Shown: positions 17,262 through 26,284 of the stretch, one piece after another
How positions within the stretch are numbered: the first letter of the stretch is position 1
Layout of the letters: every line of letters starts with the position of its first letter
Source: Firmicutes bacterium ADurb.Bin193
GTDB taxonomy: Bacteria > Bacillota > Clostridia > Monoglobales > Firm-18
DNA length: 64,000 bases
NCBI GenBank assembly: GCA_002070105.1
Contig: MWCQ01000007.1
Span: 56,274-120,273 of the forward strand
Direction of reading: 5' to 3'
Made by a program: the position numbers and the translations under genes
The notes under the pieces: generated by a model
The model's input: only the letters and a program-made list of their open reading frames with translations
The model's database searches: none
What the model was told of the DNA's origin: nothing

Positions 17262-17777
17262 TTAAATACCCTCATAATACGAAGTCAATATTTCAATATG
17301 CTTTTCCTCGTCTTGAATTATGCGCGCCAAAAGCTCTTTAATATGTCTGTCGTCGATTTGAGTGATAAGTTTTTTATAATGAGCTATTGCCGCTCTTTCG
17401 CCCCTTAAGTCGGCACGCAAAATTTCTCTTATATCATACGCATACACTGGGAAGCTTCCGTTCCAAAACTGATTTGCCTCATAGGATGCAAGTATCGGCT
17501 TTAGTCCGAGGTCCGCTATCAGCATGCTGAGCATCTCCAGGTGAATATTCTCAACCATGGCAATATATCTGTATCCGACGGATATTTCGGGGTAGCCGTC
17601 GGTGAAAAAACCGTGTACTGTGTATTGGGCTATTGCGGTCATTTCGGATACCTTCCCCGCAAACGCCCCCGATATTAGCTTGGCGTAATACCTGTTGGGC
17701 TTTTCCGGTCGGGCGGGGGGATAGGGAGCGCAAGCACGATAGTTGTTAATATCGTCACGGTTAAAATCGAAAACCAT
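17262..17777 (-). CDS. Ferritin-like (di-iron four-helix) domain protein
   Basis: The 171-aa protein has the four-helix ferritin/rubrerythrin pattern. Candidate metal ligands are in GKVSEMTAIAQYTVHGFF (helix 1), VENIHLEMLSML (ExxHxE, helix 2), RADLRGERAAIAHYK (helix 3) and IIQDEEKHIEIL (ExxH, helix 4). WNGSFPVYAYDI in the loop before helix 3 is typical of a clostridial ferritin-like family whose function is not established; iron oxidation or peroxide protection is plausible. AAAGGTGA precedes the ATG at good spacing. The N-terminus is proline-rich (YPPARPEKPNRY), and there is no rubredoxin domain. Confidence 0.8.
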   Translation of the reverse strand: MVFDFNRDDINNYRACAPYPPARPEKPNRYYAKLISGAFAGKVSEMTAIAQYTVHGFFTDGYPEISVGYRYIAMVENIHLEMLSMLIADLGLKPILASYEANQFWNGSFPVYAYDIREILRADLRGERAAIAHYKKLITQIDDRHIKELLARIIQDEEKHIEILTSYYEGI

Positions 17778-17934
17778 CGGGAATCACCTTTATCCTCTAA
17801 TTTTTTAAAAGAGTACCTGTTGCCCCTTATTCTATTTTTGTCTTACTTATAAATATGAAAATTTCGGGGAGTATAGAACGGCGGGAATACAGGCAACAGT
17901 GAGAGGCATGGATTACTCAATTACCTGTAAATTC

Positions 17935-17982
17935 AAAAAAAGGCAATTTCGGCGCTTAAAACCGCACCGAAATTGCCTTTTT
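17935..17982 (-). terminator. Terminator downstream of ytvI (possibly bidirectional)
   Basis: The arms AAAAAAGGCAATTTCGG and CCGAAATTGCCTTTTT flank a loop of about 14 bases. On the minus strand, after the ytvI stop, this gives a GC-containing stem followed by six T residues. The A-run on the other side would also let it stop rightward transcripts. Confidence 0.75.
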
Positions 17983-18002
17983 AATTACTGTCTGGGTGTT
18001 GT

Positions 18003-19103
18003 CTATTTTTTAGTCGGATTCACCTTATCCTCCGCCGTTTTCCAAAAGGTAAAAAGACCTGCCCTCTGCATATATACAAGAATTGTCAGTAAAATCGGCA
18101 TTACCACAAGGCCCACGACGCCAAACAGCTTAAGCCCCGCATACATACCGATAAGCGTAATAACAGGATATGTTCCGAAGGAGCTGCTCATAATTTTCGG
18201 CTCTATAAGCTGTCTTACGACAAGGATAATTATATAAAGCGCGAAAAGTGATATTGCCATTTTATAATTTCCGCTTATAAGCTCGATTAAACTCCACGGA
18301 ATAAGAACAATACCCGTCCCCGCCGCAGGAAGCGCATCCAAAAGTGCGATAGCAAGAGCAACAAGGAAGGCATACTGTATATTCAAAATCAAAAAACCCG
18401 TAAAAAGCTCGATAAAGGTTACACAGAGGATTATAGACATCCCCTTAATATATTTCCCGAAGGCGGTAAAGGCATAGCTTTTAACCTCCATAAGCTTTGC
18501 CAGAACGGTTTTGGGAAACTGGCGCGCAATGTTCTGTTTAATGTATTCATAATCCTTTGTAAAGAATATACATGAAAATAAAAATGCAACCGTAAATATA
18601 AGTATATACGGCAAAGAGGAGGCCAGCACCGTCGCAATATTGACAACCTTCTGCGTTGCCGGCATTGCAAGCGAAGATAATGAGCTTGCAAAGCTTTGCA
18701 GAGCGGTATTTATGTTTGCGGACATTTCGGGCGAAAGTCCTTCGCTGAAGGCATACCATTTTTGCATAACCCCACCTAATGTTTCGGGAAGCGATGCCAA
18801 AAGGGAGGGAAGTTGTTTTGAAAGCTGTGTTATCTCGGTTACAAGCCGATTTACAAGCGCGAAAATTATTCCGCACACAACCGCAAGCACGATTACAAGC
18901 GAAAGAAGTGATGCCAAAAGATTCGGAAACCGTATCTTTTTAAACATCACAACAAGAGGGCGGGTTATAGCCGCAACAAGCATTGCCAAAATAAACGGAA
19001 GGAAAATTTCAATTATATAGGGCAGTATTTTGGTAACAAAAAAATAGCCGATTACCGCGTAAGCAACAATGAGTAAAAACCTTAAATGCTTATTTTCAGG
19101 CAT
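18003..19103 (-). CDS. ytvI: AI-2E-family membrane protein, sporulation protein YtvI type
   Basis: A 366-aa protein with about eight membrane segments: two near the N-terminus, one near residue 70, a large soluble loop (about 95-150), and five or six after residue 160. It ends with GTYPVITLIGMYAGLKLFGVVGLVVMP, the signature of the AI-2E/PerM family. The arrangement, and LLDALPAAGTGIVLIPW in particular, fits YtvI, a sporulation membrane protein of unknown transport role. It ends in a TAG codon. It starts three bases after the phosphoglycerate mutase gene and probably shares its promoter. Confidence 0.82.
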   Translation of the reverse strand: MPENKHLRFLLIVAYAVIGYFFVTKILPYIIEIFLPFILAMLVAAITRPLVVMFKKIRFPNLLASLLSLVIVLAVVCGIIFALVNRLVTEITQLSKQLPSLLASLPETLGGVMQKWYAFSEGLSPEMSANINTALQSFASSLSSLAMPATQKVVNIATVLASSLPYILIFTVAFLFSCIFFTKDYEYIKQNIARQFPKTVLAKLMEVKSYAFTAFGKYIKGMSIILCVTFIELFTGFLILNIQYAFLVALAIALLDALPAAGTGIVLIPWSLIELISGNYKMAISLFALYIIILVVRQLIEPKIMSSSFGTYPVITLIGMYAGLKLFGVVGLVVMPILLTILVYMQRAGLFTFWKTAEDKVNPTKK

Positions 19104-19105
19104 AA

Positions 19106-20299
19106 TTACTCTCCCCTTATAAAATAATCCATAACTGTGTGTCCGCTTTTGTTAAGTTTGTACTTTGCGGCGTTTGCCTCCGTATAGGCGGCGTTGTTGT
19201 TGTTGTTCCCGCTTCGATACAGTGCATAGGGTACAGGGTCGGCAACATGGGTTCCCAAAGAAAGAGGCGTGGCATGGTCGGGCATTACCAATATCGAAAA
19301 ATCAACGCCCTGCGCCGTCAGCGTATCAAAAACAGGCTTTATAACCTTTTCGTCAATAAGCTCGATTGCGCGGACCTTGTTTTCAATCTCAAAATGATGC
19401 CCGCACTCATCGGGCGCTTCAATATGGATATAAACAAAATCGTCTGTTTTAAGCGCATCAAGAGCGGCGCGCGCCTTTGCGCCAAAGTCCGTATGAATGT
19501 TCCCCGTCGTACCTGCAACGGCAACAGAGCGTATGCCTGCGCATATTCCCAGACCCTTGACCAGATCGACGGCGGAAATAACACAGCCGGTTACTCCGTA
19601 TTTTTCGCTGAATGAAGGGAGAACGGGCTTTTTGCCCTGACCCCATATCCATATTGAATTAGCGGGGTTTTGCCCGTTTTCGATTCTTTTTTTGTTTACA
19701 GGGTGATCCTTTAGTATTTCCGCGCTTTTTTGCATAAGTCCGAGTATAACGGGATTATCGGGAAGGTAAGAAGCAATCTTCTTCCCCGAAATATCGTGGG
19801 GCGGCGTGCAACTCCACTCACCCTCACAGCCTTTCCAGACCAAAAGATGTCTGTATGATACCCCCGCATAAAAGCTTAAAAATTCGCTACCTAAAGCCTT
19901 TTGTATATCCGATATAATAATGCCCGACTCTTTTGTGGAAATCTCGCCCGCACTGTAATCGAGCATGGTTTTTTGTAAGTAGTCCGCATCGTCCGACAGT
20001 GTTACCGTATTGACGCGAAAAGCCGTGTCGTAAGGCGAAAGTTCAACCCCCATGCTTACCGCCTCAAGAGGCGAACGCCCGGTATAGTATTTATGCGGGT
20101 CGTATCCCATAACCGACAGATTCGCAACATCGCTGCCCGGAGGCAAATCATCGGGTACTGTTTTTGCAAGCCCTAACTCGCCCTTTTGGGAAATCATATC
20201 CATATACGGCTTTCGCGCAACCTCAAGAGGTGTCTTTCCGTTTAACGCCTCAACGGGATAATCCGACATTCCGTCACCGAGTACAACAATGTATTTCAA
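19106..20299 (-). CDS. apgM: Cofactor-independent phosphoglycerate mutase, archaeal (ApgM) type
   Basis: The protein (397 aa) begins KYIVVLGDGMSDYPVEAL and has PPGSDVANLSVMGYDP (active-site serine region), YYTGRSPLEA, FVYIHIEAPDECGHHF and VMPDHATPLSLGTH, the metal-binding motifs of the alkaline-phosphatase-like ApgM family. It interconverts 3- and 2-phosphoglycerate in glycolysis. In clostridia homologues are sometimes labelled putative homoserine kinase, a less likely role here. The start is a TTG at 20299 with AGGAG nine bases upstream. It is expressed from one arm of a divergent promoter pair. Confidence 0.88.
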   Translation of the reverse strand: MKYIVVLGDGMSDYPVEALNGKTPLEVARKPYMDMISQKGELGLAKTVPDDLPPGSDVANLSVMGYDPHKYYTGRSPLEAVSMGVELSPYDTAFRVNTVTLSDDADYLQKTMLDYSAGEISTKESGIIISDIQKALGSEFLSFYAGVSYRHLLVWKGCEGEWSCTPPHDISGKKIASYLPDNPVILGLMQKSAEILKDHPVNKKRIENGQNPANSIWIWGQGKKPVLPSFSEKYGVTGCVISAVDLVKGLGICAGIRSVAVAGTTGNIHTDFGAKARAALDALKTDDFVYIHIEAPDECGHHFEIENKVRAIELIDEKVIKPVFDTLTAQGVDFSILVMPDHATPLSLGTHVADPVPYALYRSGNNNNNAAYTEANAAKYKLNKSGHTVMDYFIRGE

Positions 20300-20324
20300 T
20301 CGGGGTCACTCCTTTTCATATTAC

Positions 20325-20353
20325 ATTCTATCAAATATATAAAGATGTTACAA
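20325..20353 (-). promoter_or_regulatory. Sigma-A-type promoter of apgM-ytvI
   Basis: On the minus strand TTGTAA (20353-20348) and TAGAAT (20330-20325) are 17 bases apart, with a start expected about 20 bases before the gene's TTG codon. Its -35 box is one half of the inverted repeat shared with the divergent promoter. Confidence 0.75.
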
Positions 20354-20377
20354 TACATAATTGTAAAAATTTTTACA
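20348..20377. promoter_or_regulatory. Overlapping palindromes between divergent promoters (possible operator)
   Basis: Two dyads overlap here. TTACAATACATAATTGTAA (20348-20366) includes both -35 boxes as its arms. TGTAAAAATTTTTACA (20362-20377) is a perfect 16-base palindrome covering the plus-strand -35 box and spacer. A dimeric regulator bound here could occlude both promoters. No regulator gene is adjacent. Confidence 0.5.
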
Positions 20378-20389
20378 TCATGGTATAAT
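20361..20389 (+). promoter_or_regulatory. Sigma-A-type promoter of the membrane protein gene
   Basis: TTGTAA (20361-20366) and TATAAT (20384-20389) are 17 bases apart. The start codon follows about 40 bases after the -10 box. The two divergent -35 boxes are only seven bases apart. Confidence 0.78.
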
Positions 20390-20435
20390 AAGTCCATAAA
20401 ACAACACAGTACATATTCGAAATGAGGTGTGGGTT

Positions 20436-21803
20436 TTGAGTAAATCTAAATATATTCCTGCTGCGGCGGTTTTTATTTCGGCAATTATTCTTATTTATGT
20501 TTTGGTTATGCCTATCGGTGTGGCGGACGGCGGAGGGCAGTACAAATTTGTCGAAAGTATCGGTCTTGCCTATGTTTCGCCTCCGTCGGCGGAGTATATT
20601 CAGACACAGTATATTGCATCGGGCGCGAATGGACGGATTTCGGATACTCCTTCCGCCATTGCGACGCTTGCTGTTAATTTAGGCGGAGGCAGAACGCTCA
20701 ACATATCCCTCCTCGGCTTTTTGTATGCCATCCTGCTCCTTTTCGGAATCCGGTTTGTTGTAAAAGGCGGGGCAAGGGGAGATATTTTTGACATTGTTAT
20801 AGCAGCTCTTTGTGTGCTTATATTTGCCGATACGGGTTATACCGCATTTTTAAACACACTGTCGGGCGAAGCGGCAACCTTTACAACCCTTCTTATATCC
20901 GTCGGTCTTATTGCCCTTTGCTATAAAAAACACTCCGCACGGGCGGGTATTACCGTCATGTCCGCATTGGCGGCTATATCCTTTGCGCTTTGCGGAACAC
21001 TTCAGGCATTGGTGGGCATTGTTTTGGGCCTTGTGATTTGGGGCATTTCTTACGCATGGGATACAAAGGGAGCAAAATACACCGCAATTATTACGGGCGG
21101 GATTGTCGTTGCCGTTTCGATTGCCTTTGCTGTTACCTATAAGCCTGTTGACTATAACAAAAATATATATAACTCGGTATTTTTCGGAATCGCAAAGTAT
21201 GAAAGCGTTGAGGCTTTAGGGCTTAATCCGAGACTTAACGAGCTTAAAGAGGTTTTTTACAGCGAAAGCCTGATTTCAGAGTATAACCTTAAAAATGAAT
21301 TCTTTGACAAAATAAACTACGGAAAGATAGTCGGGTTTTATATCACACACCCCGTTGCGTTTTTTAAGGGAATTGACAGCTCGGTTAAAAACGCATACGC
21401 GCTGCGCCCGTCGTACCTCGGCAATTTTGCGCAGGGGAGAGGAGAGCCGGGCGGACAATCGAAGTGGTTTTCGCTTTACTCATCCTTTAAGGCAAAGTTT
21501 ATACCAAATACCCTTACATTTACAGTTATCTTCTTTGGGCTTTATTTCGGCTTTCTCATTTTTATCTTTGCGACCGACCAAAAAAAGCGGCCCATCGCGG
21601 GAATGCTTGCCGCACTCGGATTGGCGGCGGGTATATGCCTGAAGATCCCCTTTGTCCTTTCGGGAGGCTTTGAAATAGGGCGCGCGCTTTTCCTTTACAA
21701 CATATTGTTTGACCTTATGGTAATATCCGCAATTGTCGGAGGCGCACGCTTTATGCGTGAGCGCAGGCAGATTTTGCAGAATAAATACGGGGCAACCCAA
21801 TAA
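20436..21803 (+). CDS. Multi-pass membrane protein, possible GT-C-type glycosyltransferase
   Basis: The product (455 aa) has an N-terminal membrane segment, an outside loop of about 60 residues, then roughly nine more segments with a second outside domain (about residues 235-320). That domain contains YNSVFFGIAKYESVEALGL, which recalls the polytopic WsfD-like glycan hexosyltransferases of Firmicutes. I cannot confirm that from sequence alone, so the function stays open. The start chosen is the TTG at 20436, seven bases after GAGGTG; the GTG at 20427 overlaps that site. It is transcribed alone, divergently from apgM. Confidence 0.75.
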   Translation: MSKSKYIPAAAVFISAIILIYVLVMPIGVADGGGQYKFVESIGLAYVSPPSAEYIQTQYIASGANGRISDTPSAIATLAVNLGGGRTLNISLLGFLYAILLLFGIRFVVKGGARGDIFDIVIAALCVLIFADTGYTAFLNTLSGEAATFTTLLISVGLIALCYKKHSARAGITVMSALAAISFALCGTLQALVGIVLGLVIWGISYAWDTKGAKYTAIITGGIVVAVSIAFAVTYKPVDYNKNIYNSVFFGIAKYESVEALGLNPRLNELKEVFYSESLISEYNLKNEFFDKINYGKIVGFYITHPVAFFKGIDSSVKNAYALRPSYLGNFAQGRGEPGGQSKWFSLYSSFKAKFIPNTLTFTVIFFGLYFGFLIFIFATDQKKRPIAGMLAALGLAAGICLKIPFVLSGGFEIGRALFLYNILFDLMVISAIVGGARFMRERRQILQNKYGATQ

Positions 21804-21808
21804 GCAGG

Positions 21809-21838
21809 TTGTATTACTCCTCACTTATATGGTATAAT
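21809..21838 (+). promoter_or_regulatory. Putative promoter of the ygiQ-like gene with inverted repeat over -10
   Basis: TTGTAT (21809-21814) and TATAAT (21833-21838) are 18 bases apart. The -10 box starts an inverted repeat (TATAATAAACG, four bases, CGTTTATTATA; 21833-21858) that could be an operator, or a weak terminator for the gene just upstream. Confidence 0.5.
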
Positions 21839-21862
21839 AAACGCAAGCGTTTATTATATTTT

Positions 21863-21914
21863 GAATTTATTGTGCCGCCGAAATTTTCGCCTTACGGTGA
21901 AACGGCGATGCGCA
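21863..21914. repeat. Dispersed intergenic repeat A, copy 1
   Basis: The core GAATTTATTGTGCCGCCGAA and the end AAACGGCGATGCGCA recur, inverted, at 31486-31545; the middle differs. It lies between the membrane protein gene and the ygiQ-like gene. Confidence 0.6.
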
Positions 21915-21927
21915 ATTATAACGGTCT

Positions 21928-23781
21928 ATGAAAAATGAATTTTTACCTGTCTCAAAAAGCGATATGGAAAACCGAGGTATAAAGGCCCTTGACTTTGTGC
22001 TTGTAACCGGCGATGCGTATGTGGATCACCCGTCCTTCGGTCATGCAATAATATCAAGGGTTTTGGAGGATGCCGGTTTTTCCGTCGGTATAATCGCCCA
22101 GCCCAAATGGCAAAACGCCGAGGACTTTAAGCTCCTCGGTCGACCGAGGCTTGGCTTTTTGGTTACATCCGGGAACATGGACAGCATGGTATGCCACTAT
22201 ACCGCCGCCAAAAAAAGGCGGAGTGAGGATTTGTACTCTCCGGGCGGTAGGGCAGGGCTTCGTCCCGATAGAGCAACGATAGTCTATTGCAACAGAATCA
22301 GAGAGGCATACGGCGATATCCCTGTTATAATCGGCGGTATTGAGCCCAGCCTGCGCCGCTTTGCACACTATGATTACTGGGACAACAAGGTAAGGCGCTC
22401 TATACTCTTTGACGCGCGCGCGGACATCCTTGTCTATGGCATGGGCGAAAGACAGATTATCGAGATTGCCCAAAGGCTAAATAGCGGTGACAGGGTAAAA
22501 AGCATTACGGATATAGACGGAACGGCCTACATTTCTGATACAGTTCCTGACAACTGCGTTGAAATCCCCGATTTTGAAAGTGTGAGGGCGGATAAAACTC
22601 AATTTGCCAAAGCGTGCGCTTTTCAATACAATGCGGCAGGCCGCGTCGCACAGCGGCATTTTGACAAATATCTTGTTGTAAACCCGCCCGCAGTCCCGCT
22701 TTCGACCGAGGAGCTTGACAAGGTCTATTCCCTTCCGTATATGCGGACATATCACCCTATGTATGAGGAAGCGGGCGGAGTTCCCGCAATCGAAGAGGTT
22801 AAATTCAGCATAACATCAAGCAGAGGCTGTTTCGGGTCCTGTAACTTTTGCAGTATAAATTTTCATCAGGGGCGTCTTGTGATTTCAAGAAGCCATGAGT
22901 CTATAATAGCCGAAGCAAAGATTATTATCGCCGACAAGGATTTCAAGGGGTATATTCACGATGTGGGCGGCCCCACCGCTAATTTCAGAAGCGGGCCGTG
23001 CGGTAAAAAGAGGGTCTGCGAAGGGAGACAGTGCCTTTTCCCCACGCCCTGTAAAAACCTGAAAATTGACCACAGCGACTACCTCTCCCTCCTTCGCAAG
23101 CTTCGGGCGCTTAAAGGCGTTAAAAAAGTTTTTGTTCGGTCGGGCCTGCGGTACGACTATCTGATTTATGACAAAGACGATACCTTCTTTAAGGAGCTTG
23201 TCGAGCACCACATAAGCGGTCAGCTTAAGGTTGCGCCGGAGCATATCTCAAACAATGTTTTAAAGCGCATGGGCAAGCCCTCTAAAGAGGTTTACAATAA
23301 ATTCAGCGGAAAGTTTTATGACATAAATAAAAAGCTTGAGAAAAATCAGTTCCTTGTCCCTTACCTTATGTCGTCACACCCCGGAAGCACACTTTCGGAT
23401 GCTGTTGCGCTTGCGGAGTATCTTCGCGACAACAGGATTAATCCCGAGCAGGTTCAGGATTTTTATCCCACACCCGGAACCATATCCACCTGTATGTATT
23501 ACACGGGGATTGACCCGCGGACAATGGAAAGGGTTTATGTCCCCGATTCGTATGAGGAAAAGCAGCTTCAAAGGGCTCTTTTGCAGTTTAGAAGGCCGCA
23601 AAACCGCAAACTTGTATATAAGGCGCTGATAAAGGCGGGGCGTGAGGACCTTATCGGCAACTCGCCCAAATGTTTAATAGGAGGAAACGCAAATGGCAAA
23701 AATACTGGACGGAAAAGCATTAGCACAGCGAATAAAAAACGGGCTGAAGGAAGAGGTCGCCGCTCTGAAAAAAAGCGGTAA
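21928..23781 (+). CDS. YgiQ family radical SAM protein
   Basis: This 617-aa protein follows the YgiQ family over its length: [20 protein letters not shown] at the start, [20 protein letters not shown], then [14 protein letters not shown] with the CxxxCxxC cluster of radical SAM enzymes, and [15 protein letters not shown] late. The reaction is unknown for the family. The last 29 codons (basic, low complexity: [19 protein letters not shown]) lie over the start of folD in another frame and are probably not conserved. There is no clear ribosome binding site before the ATG at 21928. It lies downstream of a repeat copy. Confidence 0.88.
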   Translation: MKNEFLPVSKSDMENRGIKALDFVLVTGDAYVDHPSFGHAIISRVLEDAGFSVGIIAQPKWQNAEDFKLLGRPRLGFLVTSGNMDSMVCHYTAAKKRRSEDLYSPGGRAGLRPDRATIVYCNRIREAYGDIPVIIGGIEPSLRRFAHYDYWDNKVRRSILFDARADILVYGMGERQIIEIAQRLNSGDRVKSITDIDGTAYISDTVPDNCVEIPDFESVRADKTQFAKACAFQYNAAGRVAQRHFDKYLVVNPPAVPLSTEELDKVYSLPYMRTYHPMYEEAGGVPAIEEVKFSITSSRGCFGSCNFCSINFHQGRLVISRSHESIIAEAKIIIADKDFKGYIHDVGGPTANFRSGPCGKKRVCEGRQCLFPTPCKNLKIDHSDYLSLLRKLRALKGVKKVFVRSGLRYDYLIYDKDDTFFKELVEHHISGQLKVAPEHISNNVLKRMGKPSKEVYNKFSGKFYDINKKLEKNQFLVPYLMSSHPGSTLSDAVALAEYLRDNRINPEQVQDFYPTPGTISTCMYYTGIDPRTMERVYVPDSYEEKQLQRALLQFRRPQNRKLVYKALIKAGREDLIGNSPKCLIGGNANGKNTGRKSISTANKKRAEGRGRRSEKKR

Positions 23782-24535
23782 GACGCCGGGTCTTGCAGTT
23801 GTCCTGGTAGGGGACGACCCTGCAAGCCGTGTTTATGTGAATTCTAAAAAACGCGCATGCGAGGAAATCGGGATATACTCCGAGGAGTATGTCCTTTCCG
23901 CCGATACCTCACAAGATAAGCTTTTGGCGCTTGTGGATACGCTTAACCAAAAGGACGGTATACACGGAATTCTGGTTCAGCTCCCCCTTCCGGCGCATAT
24001 TGACGAGGATGCGGTCATAAACGCAATATCGCCGTATAAGGATGTGGATGCCTTTCACCCCGTTAATGTGGGGAAAATTATGATAGGCAATTATAACTTT
24101 GCTCCCTGCACCCCTGCGGGGATTATGGAGCTTATTGCCGAAAGCGGAATAGACATAAAGGGAAAGGAATGTGTTGTCGTGGGCAGAAGCAATATCGTGG
24201 GTAAGCCGATGTCAATGCTTTTGCTTCACAGCCACGGAACGGTTACAATTTGTCACTCGCGCACGAAAAACCTTGCCGAGATTACCCGAAGGGCGGATAT
24301 TCTTGTTGCGGCTGTCGGTCGGCCCGAAATGATTACGGGCGATATGGTCAAGGAGGGCGCCGTTGTAATTGATGTAGGCATGAACAGGCTTGAGGATAAC
24401 AAGCTTGTGGGCGATGTGCATTTTGAATCGTGCGAGAAAAAGGCGGCCGCAATTACGCCTGTTCCCGGAGGAGTCGGGCCAATGACGATTGCTATGCTTA
24501 TGAAAAACACCGTTAAAAGCGCAAGGCTTAAATAA
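23693..24535 (+). CDS. folD: Bifunctional methylenetetrahydrofolate dehydrogenase/cyclohydrolase
   Basis: The protein (280 aa) matches FolD end to end: [18 protein letters not shown] with the catalytic lysine of Yxxx[63 protein letters not shown] and [15 protein letters not shown]. It oxidises 5,10-methylene-THF and hydrolyses the product to 10-formyl-THF in one-carbon metabolism. AGGAGG precedes the ATG at 23693 at ideal spacing, which fixes the start inside the ygiQ-like gene, an 89-base overlap in a different frame. Transcription ends at a strong hairpin near 24800. Confidence 0.97.
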   Translation: MAKILDGKALAQRIKNGLKEEVAALKKSGKTPGLAVVLVGDDPASRVYVNSKKRACEEIGIYSEEYVLSADTSQDKLLALVDTLNQKDGIHGILVQLPLPAHIDEDAVINAISPYKDVDAFHPVNVGKIMIGNYNFAPCTPAGIMELIAESGIDIKGKECVVVGRSNIVGKPMSMLLLHSHGTVTICHSRTKNLAEITRRADILVAAVGRPEMITGDMVKEGAVVIDVGMNRLEDNKLVGDVHFESCEKKAAAITPVPGGVGPMTIAMLMKNTVKSARLK

Positions 24536-24604
24536 AGGTTATTTATGGAGTGCGCCGATAAAACTTATTGTGCTTGATATCCCGAACAGAGTGAAGGGTC
24601 TTAA

Positions 24605-24630
24605 AGATTCTTCGCTACGCTCAGAGTGAC
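24605..24630. repeat. Short palindromic element of the GTCACTCTGAGCG type
   Basis: The segment read on the minus strand is GTCACTCTGAGCGTAGCGAA and continues AGAATCT. This short sequence is widespread in bacterial intergenic DNA and produces spurious HSERSEE peptides when translated. It lies between the convergent folD and SLH genes. Confidence 0.6.
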
Positions 24631-24693
24631 AGGCTTGCTTATCGGCATAGCCATTTTTGTATTTTTCGTAGTGTTCGATATTCATTATAAAAT

Positions 24694-24735
24694 AAAGCGT
24701 TCGGGTGTGAATTGATTTCCAAAAACGCATCCTCA
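24694..24735. repeat. Degenerate copy of intergenic repeat B
   Basis: The ends AAAGCGTTCGGG and AAAACGCATCCTC match the repeat copies at 35333 and 35456, while the centre differs. It sits in a 398-base stretch (24536-24933) without genes that otherwise holds the short palindromic element and the folD terminator. Confidence 0.45.
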
Positions 24736-24795
24736 CGCTGCTTTCACCGTAGTGTGAAACTAAGTATTCTTTCGCAATTTACCATAATAACGCAA

Positions 24796-24846
24796 AAACG
24801 CTTTCCCCGCTTTTAATATGCGGGGAAAGCGTTTAGTTTTTTGCTG
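24796..24846 (+). terminator. Rho-independent terminator of folD (likely bidirectional)
   Basis: AAACGCTTTCCCCGC and its complement form a 15-bp stem around a nine-base loop, followed by AGTTTTTTG on the plus strand. It also lies downstream of the leftward SLH/cohesin gene and could serve both. Confidence 0.88.
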
Positions 24847-24933
24847 TCGTGCTTTCAAAAAACTTATATAGAGTTACTTAAAGGAAAGCACCACTATCAG
24901 AGTATACTTTAATACTCAATTTTTCAGCCTTGA

Positions 24934-26229
24934 CTATTTAATCTTAATAATGATGTAAGCCAAATACAAAACCTTTGCCGCTTCGGCACGGGTCAGGGTT
25001 CCTTTAGGCTCAAACTTATTGTCGCCTCTGCCGTTTACTATTCCCATTTTCGCCAGAGATGCAATATAGCCAACTGCCCAATCACCCATGTCAGCGGAAT
25101 CCGCAAAGGTCATCTGACCATCCGGAACGCCTACACCTGCGGCATTAAACGCCCTTACCATCATCGCCGCCATCTCTTCGCGGGTAATTGATGCGTCCGG
25201 CATAAAGATTCCGCCGGGATAGCCGTTTACAACGCCTGCCTTAGCCGCCTTCATTACGAAGTCATAGTACCACTGGCTTTGAGGAACATCCTTGAATGAC
25301 ATGGATGCGTCAACAGCCTCAACCCCGAATGTAGCCACAACAAGCTTACAGAACTCCGCACGGGTTATATTCCTGTCAGGCTCAAAGGTTGTCGGTGTTG
25401 TTCCGTTTATTATTCCGGCTTTAACAAGAGCATCAATCGCTTCCCTTGCCCACGGAACACCTGCGATGTCGGTAAACATCTCAGCACCAACAGCCGTGGG
25501 TGTGGGAGTCGGCGTGGGTGTCGGAGTAGCGCTTGGCGTCGGTGACGGGCTTACCGAAGGCGAAGGCGAAGGACTTGAAGGCTGACCACCTCCACTAGGA
25601 CCGACGGGACCACCACCGGTGGTTGACTCGGAAACTGTAATATTAGCGTCAGAAGCCTTGGTGTTAATAATTACAGTATCATCGCCTTCATATTTGATTA
25701 ACATATAATCGATAAATTTTATTGCCTTTTCATAGGCGTTGTAAGGTACATTGTTTTTAACCCGGAAGTTAATCTTTGCAATAACCAACGGCTGATAGAA
25801 TTTAAAATTCCCAAGATCCTCAAGGTCTTCATTTGTTACTATATCAATATTATTCGTCTGTGTGCTGACTATTCTGATTATGCTTTCGCCACCCTCAGTA
25901 TCCAAACTTTTACGAAGACCGAGCCCGCGTAAATCGTTTTTATCCGCAGGAGGATCAAGGGTGATGTCATCTTCGGTAACCTCCTCAAAAAGGTTCTGGT
26001 TATACTTTATGAATACACTCAGGTTACCCATTGTAAGAGGTCCGGCTAAATCAAATGACAACTCAACATTGGCAGAGATTACATCTCCGCGATTAACCCT
26101 TGACTTTGAAGGCTTAATCGAGAAAACGATATCGCCGCTGGCACCATAAACCGGGATAATGCAAATAATCATTGACATAATCAGCAATACACCAATTATT
26201 CTTTTCATTTTTGCTGCTATCATTTTCAT
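24934..26229 (-). CDS. SLH-anchored cohesin-domain protein (anchoring scaffoldin-like)
   Basis: Reading from the ATG at 26229 (GGGG eight bases before), the 431-aa product has a signal peptide (about 1-30, ending VYGA). A cohesin-like beta domain follows (about 32-200; RVNRGDVISANVELSF, LSVFIKYNQNLFE), then a Gly/Pro/Ser/Thr linker (PSPSPSVSPSPTPSATPTP) and three SLH repeats (FTDIAGVPWAREAID, FKDVPQSQWYYDF, FADSADMGDWAVGYI). SLH domains tether proteins to pyruvylated wall polymer, and the cohesin should bind a dockerin. It follows the multi-cohesin adaptor and dockerin genes, giving a cell-bound receptor at the end of the transcript. A longer frame to 26286 lacks a ribosome binding site. Confidence 0.85.
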   Translation of the reverse strand: MKMIAAKMKRIIGVLLIMSMIICIIPVYGASGDIVFSIKPSKSRVNRGDVISANVELSFDLAGPLTMGNLSVFIKYNQNLFEEVTEDDITLDPPADKNDLRGLGLRKSLDTEGGESIIRIVSTQTNNIDIVTNEDLEDLGNFKFYQPLVIAKINFRVKNNVPYNAYEKAIKFIDYMLIKYEGDDTVIINTKASDANITVSESTTGGGPVGPSGGGQPSSPSPSPSVSPSPTPSATPTPTPTPTPTAVGAEMFTDIAGVPWAREAIDALVKAGIINGTTPTTFEPDRNITRAEFCKLVVATFGVEAVDASMSFKDVPQSQWYYDFVMKAAKAGVVNGYPGGIFMPDASITREEMAAMMVRAFNAAGVGVPDGQMTFADSADMGDWAVGYIASLAKMGIVNGRGDNKFEPKGTLTRAEAAKVLYLAYIIIKIK

Positions 26230-26284
26230 ATTTAATCCCCTTTGTGATTTACTTTGCATTTTTTGCCGAATACTTTTTACGAAC

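Noticed and set aside
19139..19615. 158-codon plus-strand frame opposite apgM
   Set aside because: Antisense shadow of the conserved phosphoglycerate mutase gene, with no ribosome binding site or domain.
24539..24736. Reading frame of 65 codons on the minus strand containing HSERSEES
   Set aside because: It is the well-known translation artefact of the short GTCACTCTGAGCG-type element and has no ribosome binding site.
25495..25590. Short tandem repeats (GTGGGTGTCGG-like) as a possible microsatellite or CRISPR-like array
   Set aside because: They encode the Thr/Pro and Ser/Pro linker of the SLH-cohesin protein and are in frame.
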